A stretch of 29,422 nucleotides of DNA from Nitrospinaceae bacterium (GTDB lineage Bacteria; Nitrospinota; Nitrospinia; Nitrospinales; VA-1). The DNA lies in contig JAJDBA010000348.1 in NCBI GenBank assembly GCA_029261675.1, positions 1 through 29,422 on the forward strand, in the 5' to 3' direction. The notes beneath the pieces are model-generated. The model made no database searches. It was given only the letters and a program-made list of their open reading frames with translations, and was not told the origin of the DNA. This document shows, in pieces, positions 7,642-15,874 of this stretch. Numbering within the stretch: the first letter of the stretch is position 1; each line of letters begins with the position of its first letter. Made by a program: the position numbers and the translations under genes.

Positions 7642-8724
7642 ATGAAAATTACATTTATCCTCAGCCAGTATAAAAGAATAAGCGGTGGCAACCGTGCTTT
7701 ATTTGAGTATGTTAACCGATTAAAAAAAATGGGGCATTCGGTCCGTTTGTTTGTCGTTGCCAAGCCTGCTAGATGGTATCGAATTGACCACTGGCCTAGA
7801 ATTTTTAACAAAAAAGTTACGGTTTTAGCCCCAGAAACTATTGATTGGGTAGATAACAAAGTCCCTATTGAGCTTCTCTCTGTGAATCATGAAAGCCTGA
7901 TCCCCGATTCTGATATTTTGCTGGCAACGGCCTGGCAAACTGCCAACTTTTCCGCTTCACTGCCTGAAAGCAAAGGGGAAAAGTTTTATTTTGTTCAGCA
8001 CCACGAGAGCCTTTGGACTCGGGAAAAAGGTAAGGCACAAGCAACTTATTATATGCCTTTCAGGAAAATGGTGATTTCAACCTGGCTGAAAGATATTCTT
8101 AAGGAGCAATACCAGCAGGAGGCGGAGGTTCTTGTAACTCCCGTGAATCAGAATACTTTTTATAAAGAGGATAAGAATGAAGATGCGGTTTCGCGTGTAT
8201 GCATGCTTCACCATGATTATGATTGGAAAGGTTATAAGGATGCGATAGAAGCGGTGAAAAAAGTTCGCGCAGAAAACTGTAAGGTTGAGCTCGTGGTTTT
8301 TGGCGAAAAGCTGGAAGACCCAACTCCTTTATATGAAGAGGCAGGCTTTAAGTTCGAATACCATTTTCGTCCTACGGGAGAGACCCTCCGCAAAATTTAT
8401 TCCTCTTGCGGGACCTTTTTGTGCTCAAGTTGGTATGAAGGCCTGGGTATGCCTGCCATGGAAGCGATGATGTGTGGCACGGCACTTGTGACCACGGATA
8501 CGGGGGGTAGCCGTGATTATGCGCTGAATGAGGAAACAGCGTTGGTTTCGCCTATTAAAAATCCAGAAGCTCTTGCAAAAAACCTGATTCGGGTTTTAAA
8601 GGATGAACCGTTAAGACTCCAATTGGCGAAAAAAGGATATCAAAAAATTCAACAGTTTTCCTGGGATTCAAATTGTGAACAGCTGGCCAAATGTTTTGAA
8701 AAGTCACTTGATGAACAAAAATGA
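7642..8724 (+). CDS. GT4-family glycosyltransferase
   Basis: 360 residues with the GT-B layout. The N-terminal domain opens 'KITFILSQYKRISGGNRAL' with the glycine-rich acceptor-side loop. The C-terminal donor domain has 'VCMLHHDYDWKGYKDAIEA', 'CSSWYEGLGMPAMEAMMCG' and 'VTTDTGGSRDY'. The E-x7-E pair that binds the nucleotide sugar is E266 and E274. These retaining enzymes act at the cytoplasmic face of the membrane in exopolysaccharide or O-antigen assembly; donor and acceptor are unknown. The gene overlaps the following SGNH hydrolase gene by four bases (ATGA), so they are translationally coupled. The upstream 65-base gap has no clear terminator, so the SDR-cupin pair is probably on the same transcript. 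Confidence 0.88.
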   Translation: MKITFILSQYKRISGGNRALFEYVNRLKKMGHSVRLFVVAKPARWYRIDHWPRIFNKKVTVLAPETIDWVDNKVPIELLSVNHESLIPDSDILLATAWQTANFSASLPESKGEKFYFVQHHESLWTREKGKAQATYYMPFRKMVISTWLKDILKEQYQQEAEVLVTPVNQNTFYKEDKNEDAVSRVCMLHHDYDWKGYKDAIEAVKKVRAENCKVELVVFGEKLEDPTPLYEEAGFKFEYHFRPTGETLRKIYSSCGTFLCSSWYEGLGMPAMEAMMCGTALVTTDTGGSRDYALNEETALVSPIKNPEALAKNLIRVLKDEPLRLQLAKKGYQKIQQFSWDSNCEQLAKCFEKSLDEQK

Positions 8725-9878
8725 CACGAAAACTTTCTAAAAAGCGGATATTCATTTTTGCCGCGATACCTATTCTGCTCTTTCTTGGGATAATGGAATT
8801 GGGTGTGAGAACTTTTTGGGAATTCGCGCCTAACCGTGTTCTTTGTTACGACCCTATTATGGGTCGATCCTACTGTCCTGGAACGAAAGGTTTTCTCACG
8901 GAAAACAAGGTAAAGATGCATGTCGAAGTTAACGCTGATGGCTTGCTGGGTAAAGCGTATCCCGTAAATCGTATCCCTGGAAAGTTTCGCATTGCCGTGC
9001 TGGGCGACTCATTCACGTCAGCAGAAGCGGCGGCACCGGATAAAAAGTTTGCAGGCGTTTGGGAAAAGGAATTATCTAGTAAAACCCAAGCGGGAGTTGA
9101 AGTAATCAACTTTGGTGTTGGCGGGACAGGCACCTGGCAACAGTCGCAAATGTTCCATATTAAAGCCCGAAAATATAAGCCGGACTTAACAGTAGTAGCT
9201 TTTTGTTGGTGTAATGATGTTGGAAATAATATAGATAAATTCAAAAGCGAAGACATGAGCCCGCTTTTAGATGAGTATGAGGTAGGGTGGTTGAAGGTTT
9301 TGCAAGCAAAACGTAAAAACTTTAATAAGTGGCTCTGGAACAATAGTGCCTTGTATCAGTTTACCCGAACGAAATATAACCATCTGGAACATTATTTCAA
9401 AAGGATGTTTTTGCCTGACTACATGAAGAAGGTGCCTTCTTCTGAGAAAAAAATATCCAAGCCTGACAAAGCGGTGCCAGATAATAAAAATTCCCCAAAG
9501 TATCTCAAAGATACAGCGTCTATTTTTGATGATTTATTTTTCTTTGACTCGGAAGGCTGGGAGTTGACACGAAAACTATTTGTGAAGCTCAAACAGGAAG
9601 TCGAGTTAAATGGAGGGAAGCTTGCGGTTATCCATTTTGGTGGGCTCCATCAGTACCGAAATTTTCCTGTTTTACCAGTAAAACAGTTTGATGACTTTTT
9701 GGAATCGCAGAGCATTGCTCATTTTAATGCCTTTGATCTGTTTATGAAAATTGATGACGAATTTTTATCAAAGAATTTCATTCCCAATGATGGTCATTTT
9801 AATGAAACCGGGCATCGGCATCTTGCCGAATTTTCTACGAAATTTTTACTAGACCAGTTAGAAAAGACCAAATTGTAA
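8721..9878 (+). CDS. Membrane-anchored SGNH hydrolase in the polysaccharide cluster
   Basis: 385 residues with a basic lead and one membrane helix (about residues 9-28), then an extracytoplasmic SGNH domain. Block I is 'AVLGDSFTSAEA' with nucleophile S97, block II 'FGVGGTGTW', block III 'FCWCNDVGNN', and the terminal pair is D357-x-H359 in 'PNDGHFNETGH'. All four blocks are therefore present and the enzyme is likely active. A charged linker rich in Lys and Ser lies around 220-260. Its coupling to the GT4 gene by an ATGA overlap argues that it deacylates or acylates the same glycan during or after export. It shares layout, though little obvious sequence, with the 576-residue protein at 3177. 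The exact substrate cannot be inferred. Confidence 0.82.
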   Translation: MTRKLSKKRIFIFAAIPILLFLGIMELGVRTFWEFAPNRVLCYDPIMGRSYCPGTKGFLTENKVKMHVEVNADGLLGKAYPVNRIPGKFRIAVLGDSFTSAEAAAPDKKFAGVWEKELSSKTQAGVEVINFGVGGTGTWQQSQMFHIKARKYKPDLTVVAFCWCNDVGNNIDKFKSEDMSPLLDEYEVGWLKVLQAKRKNFNKWLWNNSALYQFTRTKYNHLEHYFKRMFLPDYMKKVPSSEKKISKPDKAVPDNKNSPKYLKDTASIFDDLFFFDSEGWELTRKLFVKLKQEVELNGGKLAVIHFGGLHQYRNFPVLPVKQFDDFLESQSIAHFNAFDLFMKIDDEFLSKNFIPNDGHFNETGHRHLAEFSTKFLLDQLEKTKL

Positions 9879-9941
9879 TTTGAAAATTCAAGTACTGCGG
9901 CAACCTTCCACCCTTTAAAAAGTTCTGAAGAAAAACAATAA

Positions 9942-10979
9942 ATGAAAAAAATTTCCGCTATTGTTGTTAACTGGAATGGAAAAGACGTGCTTTCCGGGTG
10001 CCTTCGGTCTTTATTGGATCAGGATTGTGAAGATTATGAAGTTCTTGTGGTCGACAACGGATCAGAAGATGGATCGCAGGCTCTGGTCAAAAAAGAATTC
10101 CCTTCGGTCAAATTAATTGAGAATGAAATAAATCTGGGGTTCGGATCTGCAGTTAACAAAGGATTTGAGAATGCTGAGGGAGATTATTTTATTTTTTTGA
10201 ACAACGACTTGGCGTTACAGCCGGATTGCCTACGTCAGCTTTCAAAACTGTTAGATTCTTCCCCAACCGTAGGAGCTGCGATCCCAAAAATTTTATATTA
10301 TTCCTCATCAGAAAAAAATACTTCAAAAGAAGCGGCAAGAATAAACTCGTATGGCATTCTGGTAAATTATACGGGCATTGCCTGCCCAAATTTAATCGAT
10401 CAGTTGGATGATCCTGACTTGCCCTTGACAGAGTCCGCATGCGGAGGAATATTCATGCTCCCAAGAGAGGTCTATGAGAAAGTCGGTGGATTTGACGATG
10501 ATTTATTTTTGTACCACGAAGATCATGATCTTTCATGGCGAATCAGGATGATGGGATGGAAACTAATGGTGGTGCCAGATTCTGTTTGCTACCATCATTA
10601 TAATTTCAATAAAGGCGTGCTTAAATTTTATCGATCTGAAAAAAATAGATTACATATTTTATTAAAAAACTTTGAGTGCAAGACTTTATGCTTGATTGCA
10701 CCAGCAATCGTACTGGTTGAAATTTCACAAATCGTACATGCTCTTTTCCATGGATGGTTTCTTCTGAAGTTAAAGAGCTATTGGGAGATTGCCTCGCAAT
10801 CCATAAAAATAAGTAGAAAAAGAAGAAAAATTCAATCTGCCCGAAAAGTGATGGATAAGGAAATTGTCAGCTTACATCAGGATATTATTACAGTCACTGG
10901 ATTGAAAAACCCACTGGTAGATTATTTTTTGAATCCAATACTGAAATTTTATTGGATTTGCATTCGTGGTTTTATTTAG
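9942..10979 (+). CDS. GT2-family glycosyltransferase (rhamnosyltransferase-like)
   Basis: 345 residues. The GT-A fold opens 'ISAIVVNWNGKDVLSGCL', continues 'VLVVDNGSEDGS' and 'NLGFGSAVNKGF', and reaches the metal-binding NND in 'YFIFLNNDLAL' (the DxD-equivalent). 'ACGGIFMLPREVYEKVGGFDDDLFLYHEDHDLSWRI' elements, split here only in description, form the acceptor region with the ED(H)D signature of family 2. A hydrophobic stretch at about 245-275 near the C-terminus may touch the membrane. Proteins of this type transfer rhamnose or a related sugar during O-antigen or exopolysaccharide synthesis. It is last in the rightward block, about 63 bases after the SGNH gene. Its stop overlaps by four bases the stop of the convergent SDR-SRPBCC gene, leaving no room for a normal terminator. 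Confidence 0.87.
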   Translation: MKKISAIVVNWNGKDVLSGCLRSLLDQDCEDYEVLVVDNGSEDGSQALVKKEFPSVKLIENEINLGFGSAVNKGFENAEGDYFIFLNNDLALQPDCLRQLSKLLDSSPTVGAAIPKILYYSSSEKNTSKEAARINSYGILVNYTGIACPNLIDQLDDPDLPLTESACGGIFMLPREVYEKVGGFDDDLFLYHEDHDLSWRIRMMGWKLMVVPDSVCYHHYNFNKGVLKFYRSEKNRLHILLKNFECKTLCLIAPAIVLVEISQIVHALFHGWFLLKLKSYWEIASQSIKISRKRRKIQSARKVMDKEIVSLHQDIITVTGLKNPLVDYFLNPILKFYWICIRGFI

Positions 10980-12340
10980 CTTTCGGTTTTAGAGTGGAAT
11001 AGTTCTGCTATGACTTCCCGCCTGTAGAGAAATATTTTTTCCAAGTCTTTCCTGACAAGCCAGTGCGCTATTATGTCTCCGGGGATCCAACCAGGTAGCT
11101 TGTAACGTACTTTGTCTCGAATAAGGGTCCCTCCATTTTTTTCAAAAAACTCATGCGTATGGTGCCAGAAAAAATAGGGGCCGCGTTTTTGCATGTCCGA
11201 AAAACGAACTCCAGGGATACATTCTGTAATTTTTGTTTGCCATCGGATTGGAATTCCCCTTATTTTCAAACTGTAATCAAGTAACGTTCCTTCTTGAATG
11301 GGGGATGACGTGACTTTAAGAATTTTAAATTGCAGAAATTTGGGTGTTAAGGCTTCCAGGTTTTGTGGGTCAGTAAAAAAAGAAAATGTAGAATCTAAAG
11401 GTTGTGGAACCCATTGTTCAGTTAACAGAGTGTGCCCAGTTTGGTCGCAGATGATCTTTAATGCATTTTTTAATTTCGGGTAGATAAATTTATAGCCCAA
11501 ATTTTTAGCTGATTCAGAAGAGATTTTTTGGCTATTGATTAGTAACTGAGACATTTCTCCCAATAATATCTTAAGCACCCAACCGGGGACGGGGAAGAAA
11601 GCAGGTCGATTTAGAATCCCGGCCAATGTGGATGTGAATTCCCGGTTGGTCACGGGATTGGGGCCCACGGCATTAATAGGGCCTTCAAAAGAAGGGTTGT
11701 CGATTGCTTCTACTATCAATCCTGCTAGGTCGCGAACATGAATCCAACTCATCCATTGATCGCCACTGCTGATATTTCCACCTAAACCAAGTTTGAACAG
11801 AGGCAACATTTTTTCCATAGCCCCTCCATCAAATCCTAATACTATTCCTATTCGAAAAGCGATAGTGCGTATATTTAAGTCTCTAGCCTTGAAGGTCTCT
11901 TCTTCCCAGTCTTTGCAGACTTCAGCAAGAAACCCTTGTCCGCTCGGTGCTGACTCATCTAAAACAATAGAATTTTCGTAAATTCCAATAGCAGAAGCTG
12001 AAATCCAAGTTTTTATTGGATGGGAATTTTTTCGAAAATAGTCGATGAGACTGCGGGTTGCCAGGATTCTCGAATTATAGATTGCTTGTTTTCTTTTTGA
12101 AGTCCAACGCCCACCGGCAACATTTTCTCCACAAAGGTTTATTACTATGTCTATGTCTTCTTCTATGTGATTTAGAGTTTTTGCTGGATCCCACTCGATT
12201 ATATTGCAGACAACCGGAAGCCGTACCTGAGCTGATTTAATATCGCGGGTTAAGACGATTATCTCGTGGCCTTTTTCGACTAGCAGTGGAAGTAGTGTTT
12301 TGCCCACAAAACCCGTTGCGCCAGTAACTAGAATTTTCAT
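10976..12340 (-). CDS. Fused SDR epimerase (TIGR01777/YfcH type) and SRPBCC domain protein
   Basis: 454 residues. The first 300 are a TIGR01777-type SDR: 'MKILVTGATGFVGKTLLP' binds the dinucleotide, followed by 'INLCGENVAGGRWT', 'SASAIGIYEN' and 'WMSWIHVRDLAGLI'. Residues about 305-450 form a separate START-like SRPBCC domain ('EQWVPQPLDSTFSFFTDPQN', 'RGPYFFWHHTHEF', 'DKVRYKLPGW'), which usually makes a hydrophobic ligand pocket. Family members include E. coli YfcH and plant GC1/SulA-like proteins; the reaction is not established. The fusion suggests that the SRPBCC part presents a lipid-like substrate to the oxidoreductase. It is transcribed alone on the minus strand from near 12345. Domain calls are firm and the biological role is open. 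Confidence 0.88.
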   Translation of the reverse strand: MKILVTGATGFVGKTLLPLLVEKGHEIIVLTRDIKSAQVRLPVVCNIIEWDPAKTLNHIEEDIDIVINLCGENVAGGRWTSKRKQAIYNSRILATRSLIDYFRKNSHPIKTWISASAIGIYENSIVLDESAPSGQGFLAEVCKDWEEETFKARDLNIRTIAFRIGIVLGFDGGAMEKMLPLFKLGLGGNISSGDQWMSWIHVRDLAGLIVEAIDNPSFEGPINAVGPNPVTNREFTSTLAGILNRPAFFPVPGWVLKILLGEMSQLLINSQKISSESAKNLGYKFIYPKLKNALKIICDQTGHTLLTEQWVPQPLDSTFSFFTDPQNLEALTPKFLQFKILKVTSSPIQEGTLLDYSLKIRGIPIRWQTKITECIPGVRFSDMQKRGPYFFWHHTHEFFEKNGGTLIRDKVRYKLPGWIPGDIIAHWLVRKDLEKIFLYRREVIAELFHSKTES

Positions 12341-12399
12341 ATAATTTTTCAGTTATATTTGAAGGAAGTGATTAAAGGCTATTGCCAATTTTAAAATTA

Positions 12400-12427
12400 T
12401 TGACAAAAAATAAATAATCTGTACCGT
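12400..12427 (+). promoter_or_regulatory. Candidate sigma70 promoter of the CDGSH gene
   Basis: A perfect -35 box TTGACA lies at 12400-12405. The best -10 at normal spacing is TACCGT (12422-12427, 16-bp spacer), which matches only three of six bases, so the -10 is weak. The start codon is about 36 bases downstream. Confidence 0.4.
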
Positions 12428-12462
12428 TAGACTCTTACCAATCTTTAACGAAGGAAACCCTT

Positions 12463-12693
12463 ATGGCATATGAAAATAGTCCAATATTTATCGATGAAAC
12501 TCCAGGGATAAAAAATTACTGTATGTGTGGCGAATCAGCCAATAAACCCTATTGTGACGGGTCTCATAGTGCAAAGGCAACAGGAAAAGTCCCAAAAGAA
12601 TTTGTAGTAGACGAAGCAAGACGGTTAGCACTGTGTGACTGTGGTAAAACGGGAAATTCTCCCATGTGTGATGGAACCCATTCCAAGGGCTGA
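12463..12693 (+). CDS. Double CDGSH iron-sulfur domain protein
   Basis: 76 residues with two complete CDGSH motifs, C-x-C-x2-S/T-x3-P-x-C-D-G-x-H: 'CMCGESANKPYCDGSH' at about residues 21-36 and 'CDCGKTGNSPMCDGTH' at about 57-72. Each motif binds a 2Fe-2S cluster through three Cys and one His, so this is a small soluble two-cluster protein of the CISD3-like (Miner2) type. Bacterial members are thought to take part in electron transfer or cluster handling; the partner here is unknown. A GAAGGA ribosome site sits well placed before the ATG. It is flanked by a divergently oriented SDR gene on the left and a gap with a micro-ORF on the right, so it appears monocistronic. Confidence 0.92.
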   Translation: MAYENSPIFIDETPGIKNYCMCGESANKPYCDGSHSAKATGKVPKEFVVDEARRLALCDCGKTGNSPMCDGTHSKG

Positions 12694-12769
12694 CTCGAAG
12701 ACCATTACCGATGCAAAAGCATCAAGTCGTATTGATCGTATCGTTCTTATAATGCATGGAGGGGTGCTT

Positions 12770-12826
12770 ATGAAAAAGATCGCTCAAACTGAACAAGACG
12801 ATCAATGCATTGCGGGTATTGCTTAA
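12770..12826 (+). CDS. Possible 18-residue micro-ORF with strong ribosome site
   Basis: An ATG at 12770 is preceded by GGAGG at 12758-12762 with a seven-base spacer, one of the best Shine-Dalgarno sites in the window. It encodes the short peptide MKKIAQTEQDDQCIAGIA and ends at TAA. No family is recognisable. The frame is open further upstream, but the earlier codons lack a comparable ribosome site. The rest of the 12694-12953 gap shows no gene. It may be a real small protein, a leader peptide or chance. Confidence 0.3.
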   Translation: MKKIAQTEQDDQCIAGIA

Positions 12827-12953
12827 AAAACCAAATTGACCAGATTATAGAAATGGTTGATTAATACTGAGCACGGAATAATGATTTAAGACATATGAGA
12901 TACTGTCCCGAAAGTTATTTATAGATGCTCTCCAAAACCATGGCTGCACTTAT

Positions 12954-13727
12954 TTAAGAGTCATTATAATCTCGAGACATTCCTTCCAACTCATCTTTAA
13001 AGGGGAAAACAACGGCTCTGGGGATACCTGTTTCCTCCAGCAGCTGCGAGAAATAAAAAAAGTTCATAGATTCTTTTAAACTTAAAATTGAACTTTGAAT
13101 TACTTGCGGGTCAGATGTCATCGGCACCAGGCCCTCACAAAGATTTTCAATCGCCAAAGGTTCCTGTCCCACACGGGATACCAGAGTGGTTACCTTGGAA
13201 GTTTTTAATCCATTTCTCTGGGTTTGGTTATCTTCTATTTGCCTTTTAAAATATTTGATACATTGTTCCTGTAAAATAAGTCTTTGCTGCCAAGGCTGAA
13301 TTTTCTCCCATTGACCGAACCTTACTTTGATAGTTTTTTTCAGATGAAGATTTTTTAACTCTTCGATTTTGGAGCGGTTTTCTTCAAGTTTGCTTTTTCT
13401 TTCCTTTTCTCTCGTTTGAAGTTCTTCATCGTAAGAATTTTCTCTGTATTTTTTATCCGTTTTTCTTTTTTCCAGGAACTTGCTGTAGCGAAGGTCAATC
13501 ACTTCAGCAAAGGTCATCCTATCGAGTTCGCGATACAGTTTTCTCATTTCATTAATGTGGAAGGATTGAGCTTCTTCCACCATCTTTGCATATTTTTCAG
13601 GGTCTTTTTCTTCAAGCTCTGCCAAAACAGGTTTAAACTCTTCCCACTTCAGGTTAGCCTGCCATCCACCAAAAATTAAAGCTCCAAAAATACTAAGTTT
13701 AATTAATTTTTTTATGGTTTTATTCAT
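12954..13727 (-). CDS. Unknown membrane-anchored coiled-coil protein
   Basis: 257 residues with no family I recognise. A hydrophobic stretch at about 9-24 ('LIKLSIFGALIFGGW') after a lysine-rich start is a probable N-terminal membrane anchor. Residues about 30-150 are very rich in Lys and Glu with heptad-like spacing, predicting a long coiled coil. The C-terminal third is more mixed ('LVSRVGQEPLAIENLCEGLV') and may be globular. It starts ten bases after the stop of the response regulator gene and the two are probably co-transcribed, so it could be an output or scaffold for that regulator. This is inference from position only. The start is the ATG giving MNKTIKK; the ribosome site is weak. Confidence 0.7.
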   Translation of the reverse strand: MNKTIKKLIKLSIFGALIFGGWQANLKWEEFKPVLAELEEKDPEKYAKMVEEAQSFHINEMRKLYRELDRMTFAEVIDLRYSKFLEKRKTDKKYRENSYDEELQTREKERKSKLEENRSKIEELKNLHLKKTIKVRFGQWEKIQPWQQRLILQEQCIKYFKRQIEDNQTQRNGLKTSKVTTLVSRVGQEPLAIENLCEGLVPMTSDPQVIQSSILSLKESMNFFYFSQLLEETGIPRAVVFPFKDELEGMSRDYNDS

Positions 13728-13737
13728 TTAATAAAGA

Positions 13738-14160
13738 TCAAGGTAACCGGGCAGTCTGGAACCAGAAATTGTGAATGTTCTTAATGCACTGCAAGTGCTC
13801 TTTATAGCTTAACGGCTTTTGAATAAAACTATTTACCCCTAAATCATAGCTTAGCTGGACTTCTTCAGGACACTTACTATCTGAAAAAATAATTATTGGG
13901 ATATTAGAAAGTAACGATTTTCTGCGAATCTCGCGGACGGCTTCGAGACCGTTTTTCTTCGGCATGTTCAAATCTGAAATTATAAGTTTGGGTAACTTCG
14001 AAGTTTCTTCCGAAAAAAAATCTACCAGTTCTTGACCATCATTTACGCGTTGGATATTAAACGAAAAACCATTTTCTTGAACAGCATCAAGAAACAAGGA
14101 AAAATCCTCCCCATCATCTTCGGCATACAAAATATCTAATTTTCCAGACAAGTGGCCCAT
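13738..14160 (-). CDS. Single-domain response regulator (CheY/Rcp1-like)
   Basis: 140 residues made of one receiver domain and no output domain. The acidic pocket is 'ILYAEDDGED', the phosphoacceptor Asp is in 'LIISDLNMPKKNG' (about residue 58), the switch Ser is in 'IIIFSDS' and the conserved Lys in 'FIQKPLS'. The extended first loop and 'SDLNMPKKNGLE' are typical of Rcp1-type regulators paired with phytochrome-like or other hybrid histidine kinases. No kinase gene is in the window, so the phosphodonor lies elsewhere. A GGAGGAG ribosome site directly precedes the ATG, and a near-consensus promoter lies 56-84 bases upstream. The following gene encodes a membrane-anchored coiled-coil protein, a candidate partner. 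Confidence 0.92.
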   Translation of the reverse strand: MGHLSGKLDILYAEDDGEDFSLFLDAVQENGFSFNIQRVNDGQELVDFFSEETSKLPKLIISDLNMPKKNGLEAVREIRRKSLLSNIPIIIFSDSKCPEEVQLSYDLGVNSFIQKPLSYKEHLQCIKNIHNFWFQTARLP

Positions 14161-14215
14161 ATCTCCTCCAATTTGTGAAGGTTACGGAAAAAAACATGTA
14201 TCGGGATTCGAATAT

Positions 14216-14244
14216 ATTGTATTAATTTTGTTCCCTATTGTCAA
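14216..14244 (-). promoter_or_regulatory. Sigma70 promoter of the response regulator gene
   Basis: Read on the minus strand, TTGACA (14244-14239) is followed by a 17-base spacer and TACAAT (14221-14216), a five-of-six match. It lies between purH and the regulator gene, so the regulator pair has its own promoter and does not depend on purH read-through. Confidence 0.75.
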
Positions 14245-14308
14245 TAAAATGAAATTGATGCACTTAACCTACGGGGGTGGGTAGAGCTAAAATGGGGAAT
14301 ACTTTGGG

Positions 14309-15853
14309 TTAATGCTTGAAATGGCGGGTGCCAGTAAAAACCATGGCAATATTGTGCTCATTTGCGGCCTGCAAAACTTCTTCATCTCGAATGGAACCAC
14401 CTGGAGAAATAATAGCTGAAATCCCATTCTTTGCAGCTTCATCGACAGAATCCCGGAAGGGGAAAAATGCATCGGAAGCCATGACCGCGCCAGAAAGTGA
14501 TTTGCGAGCTTTTTCGACTGCGACCCGAGCAGAGTCAACCCTACTCATTTGGCCCGCGCCGATTCCTAGAATCTCTTTATCTTTTGCATAAATGATAGCA
14601 TTGGATTTTACGTGTTTTGCCACCAGCCAAGCAAACTTCATATCTTCCATTTCTCGAGCATCGGGTTCTCGATCACTGGCAATTTTCAACTGATCTTCAA
14701 CATAGTTTAAAGAGTCCTGACTCTGGACCAATAGTCCGCCGCCAATTTTTTTCAGGTCGAATCGCTGGTCTTTTACGTTCAATGTCTCACCCGGCATCTG
14801 CATTAGACGAATATTTTTCTTTGCAGAAAACAGTTTTATTGTCTCTGGGTCAAAACCAGGTGCTACCACAGCCTCCACAAAATTTTTCAGGATCTCTTCT
14901 GCCGTCTTAACGGTGACAGGTTGGTTGAACCCTAAAATACCTCCAAATGCTGAAGTCGGGTCCACCTCTCTTGCCAAAATAAAAGTTTTTAACTGGTCCT
15001 CCCCCAATGCAACTCCGCAAGGGTTGGTATGCTTAATAATAACAACCGCTCCCGAATCCATCTCCCGAACCAGTTCCCAAGCTGCGTTTAAATCAATAAA
15101 GTTATTGAAAGACAATTCTTTGCCCTGCAACTGCTCGGCCGATACAATATCAGACGGTAGTGGATGGCTCTCTCTATACAATGCGGCCGACTGGTGAGGA
15201 TTTTCCCCATAGCGCAAATCTTGAACTTTTGTGTAAGGTTGGTTTAAAGAAGGCGGGAAGCCCTCTTCCCATTGACCAGACAAAAAAGTAGCGATCAATG
15301 AATCGTATCGAGCAGTATGGGCAAACGCATCGCGACTCAATCGGCGACGGGTTTCCAGAGAAACGGAACCTGCTTTCATTTCTTCAAGCACCAGTTCATA
15401 TTCTTTTGGGTCGACAATAATGGTAACATCATTGCAATTTTTTGCTGAAGAACGAACCATGGCAGGGCCGCCAATATCTATATTCTCGATGGCTTCCTCT
15501 AAAGTACAGCCTTCCTTTGCTATGGTTTCTTCAAACGGGTAAAGATTTATCACCACAAGATCAATCGGGCGAATACCGTGGTCTTCCATGGCCTGCATAT
15601 GCTCAGGGACATCTCTGCGTCCCAAAATTCCGCCGTGTACCCGGGGGTGCAGAGTTTTGATTCTGCCATCCATCATTTCCGGGAAGCCCGTGTAGTCCGA
15701 CACCTGAATCACAGGCAAGCCACCTTTTCGCAAAAGCTCTGCGGTGCCTCCCGTCGAAAGGATTTCTATTCCAGAATTATGCAGTTCCTTGGCGAATTCA
15801 AGGACACCTGTCTTGTCCGACACACTTATCAATGCCCTTTGTATGGGTTTCAT
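14309..15853 (-). CDS. purH: Bifunctional AICAR formyltransferase / IMP cyclohydrolase
   Basis: 514 residues, the usual length for PurH, which performs the last two steps of IMP synthesis: formylation of AICAR with 10-formyl-tetrahydrofolate, then ring closure. The N-terminal cyclohydrolase domain (about 1-200) has 'ALISVSDKTGVLEFAKEL', 'EILSTGGTAELLRKGG', 'DGRIKTLHPRVHGGILGRR' and 'NLYPFEET'. The transformylase domain begins near 'LRYGENPHQSAALYR' and contains the catalytic Lys-His pair K274-H275 in 'IIKHTNPCGVALG', then 'SNAIIYAKD' and 'SDAFFPFRDSVD'. The end 'AMVFTGTRHFKH' is the standard C-terminus. It lies 21 bases after a small gene on the same strand and they likely share a transcript. 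No clear terminator follows the stop. Confidence 0.98.
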   Translation of the reverse strand: MKPIQRALISVSDKTGVLEFAKELHNSGIEILSTGGTAELLRKGGLPVIQVSDYTGFPEMMDGRIKTLHPRVHGGILGRRDVPEHMQAMEDHGIRPIDLVVINLYPFEETIAKEGCTLEEAIENIDIGGPAMVRSSAKNCNDVTIIVDPKEYELVLEEMKAGSVSLETRRRLSRDAFAHTARYDSLIATFLSGQWEEGFPPSLNQPYTKVQDLRYGENPHQSAALYRESHPLPSDIVSAEQLQGKELSFNNFIDLNAAWELVREMDSGAVVIIKHTNPCGVALGEDQLKTFILAREVDPTSAFGGILGFNQPVTVKTAEEILKNFVEAVVAPGFDPETIKLFSAKKNIRLMQMPGETLNVKDQRFDLKKIGGGLLVQSQDSLNYVEDQLKIASDREPDAREMEDMKFAWLVAKHVKSNAIIYAKDKEILGIGAGQMSRVDSARVAVEKARKSLSGAVMASDAFFPFRDSVDEAAKNGISAIISPGGSIRDEEVLQAANEHNIAMVFTGTRHFKH

Positions 15854-15874
15854 TTTTTTCTGGAAGTATAGTTG

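Noticed and set aside
12635..12769. 63-residue frame overlapping the end of the CDGSH gene
   Set aside because: Its upstream part overlaps the CDGSH gene in another frame with no ribosome site. Only the last 18 codons have a convincing ribosome site and are reported separately.
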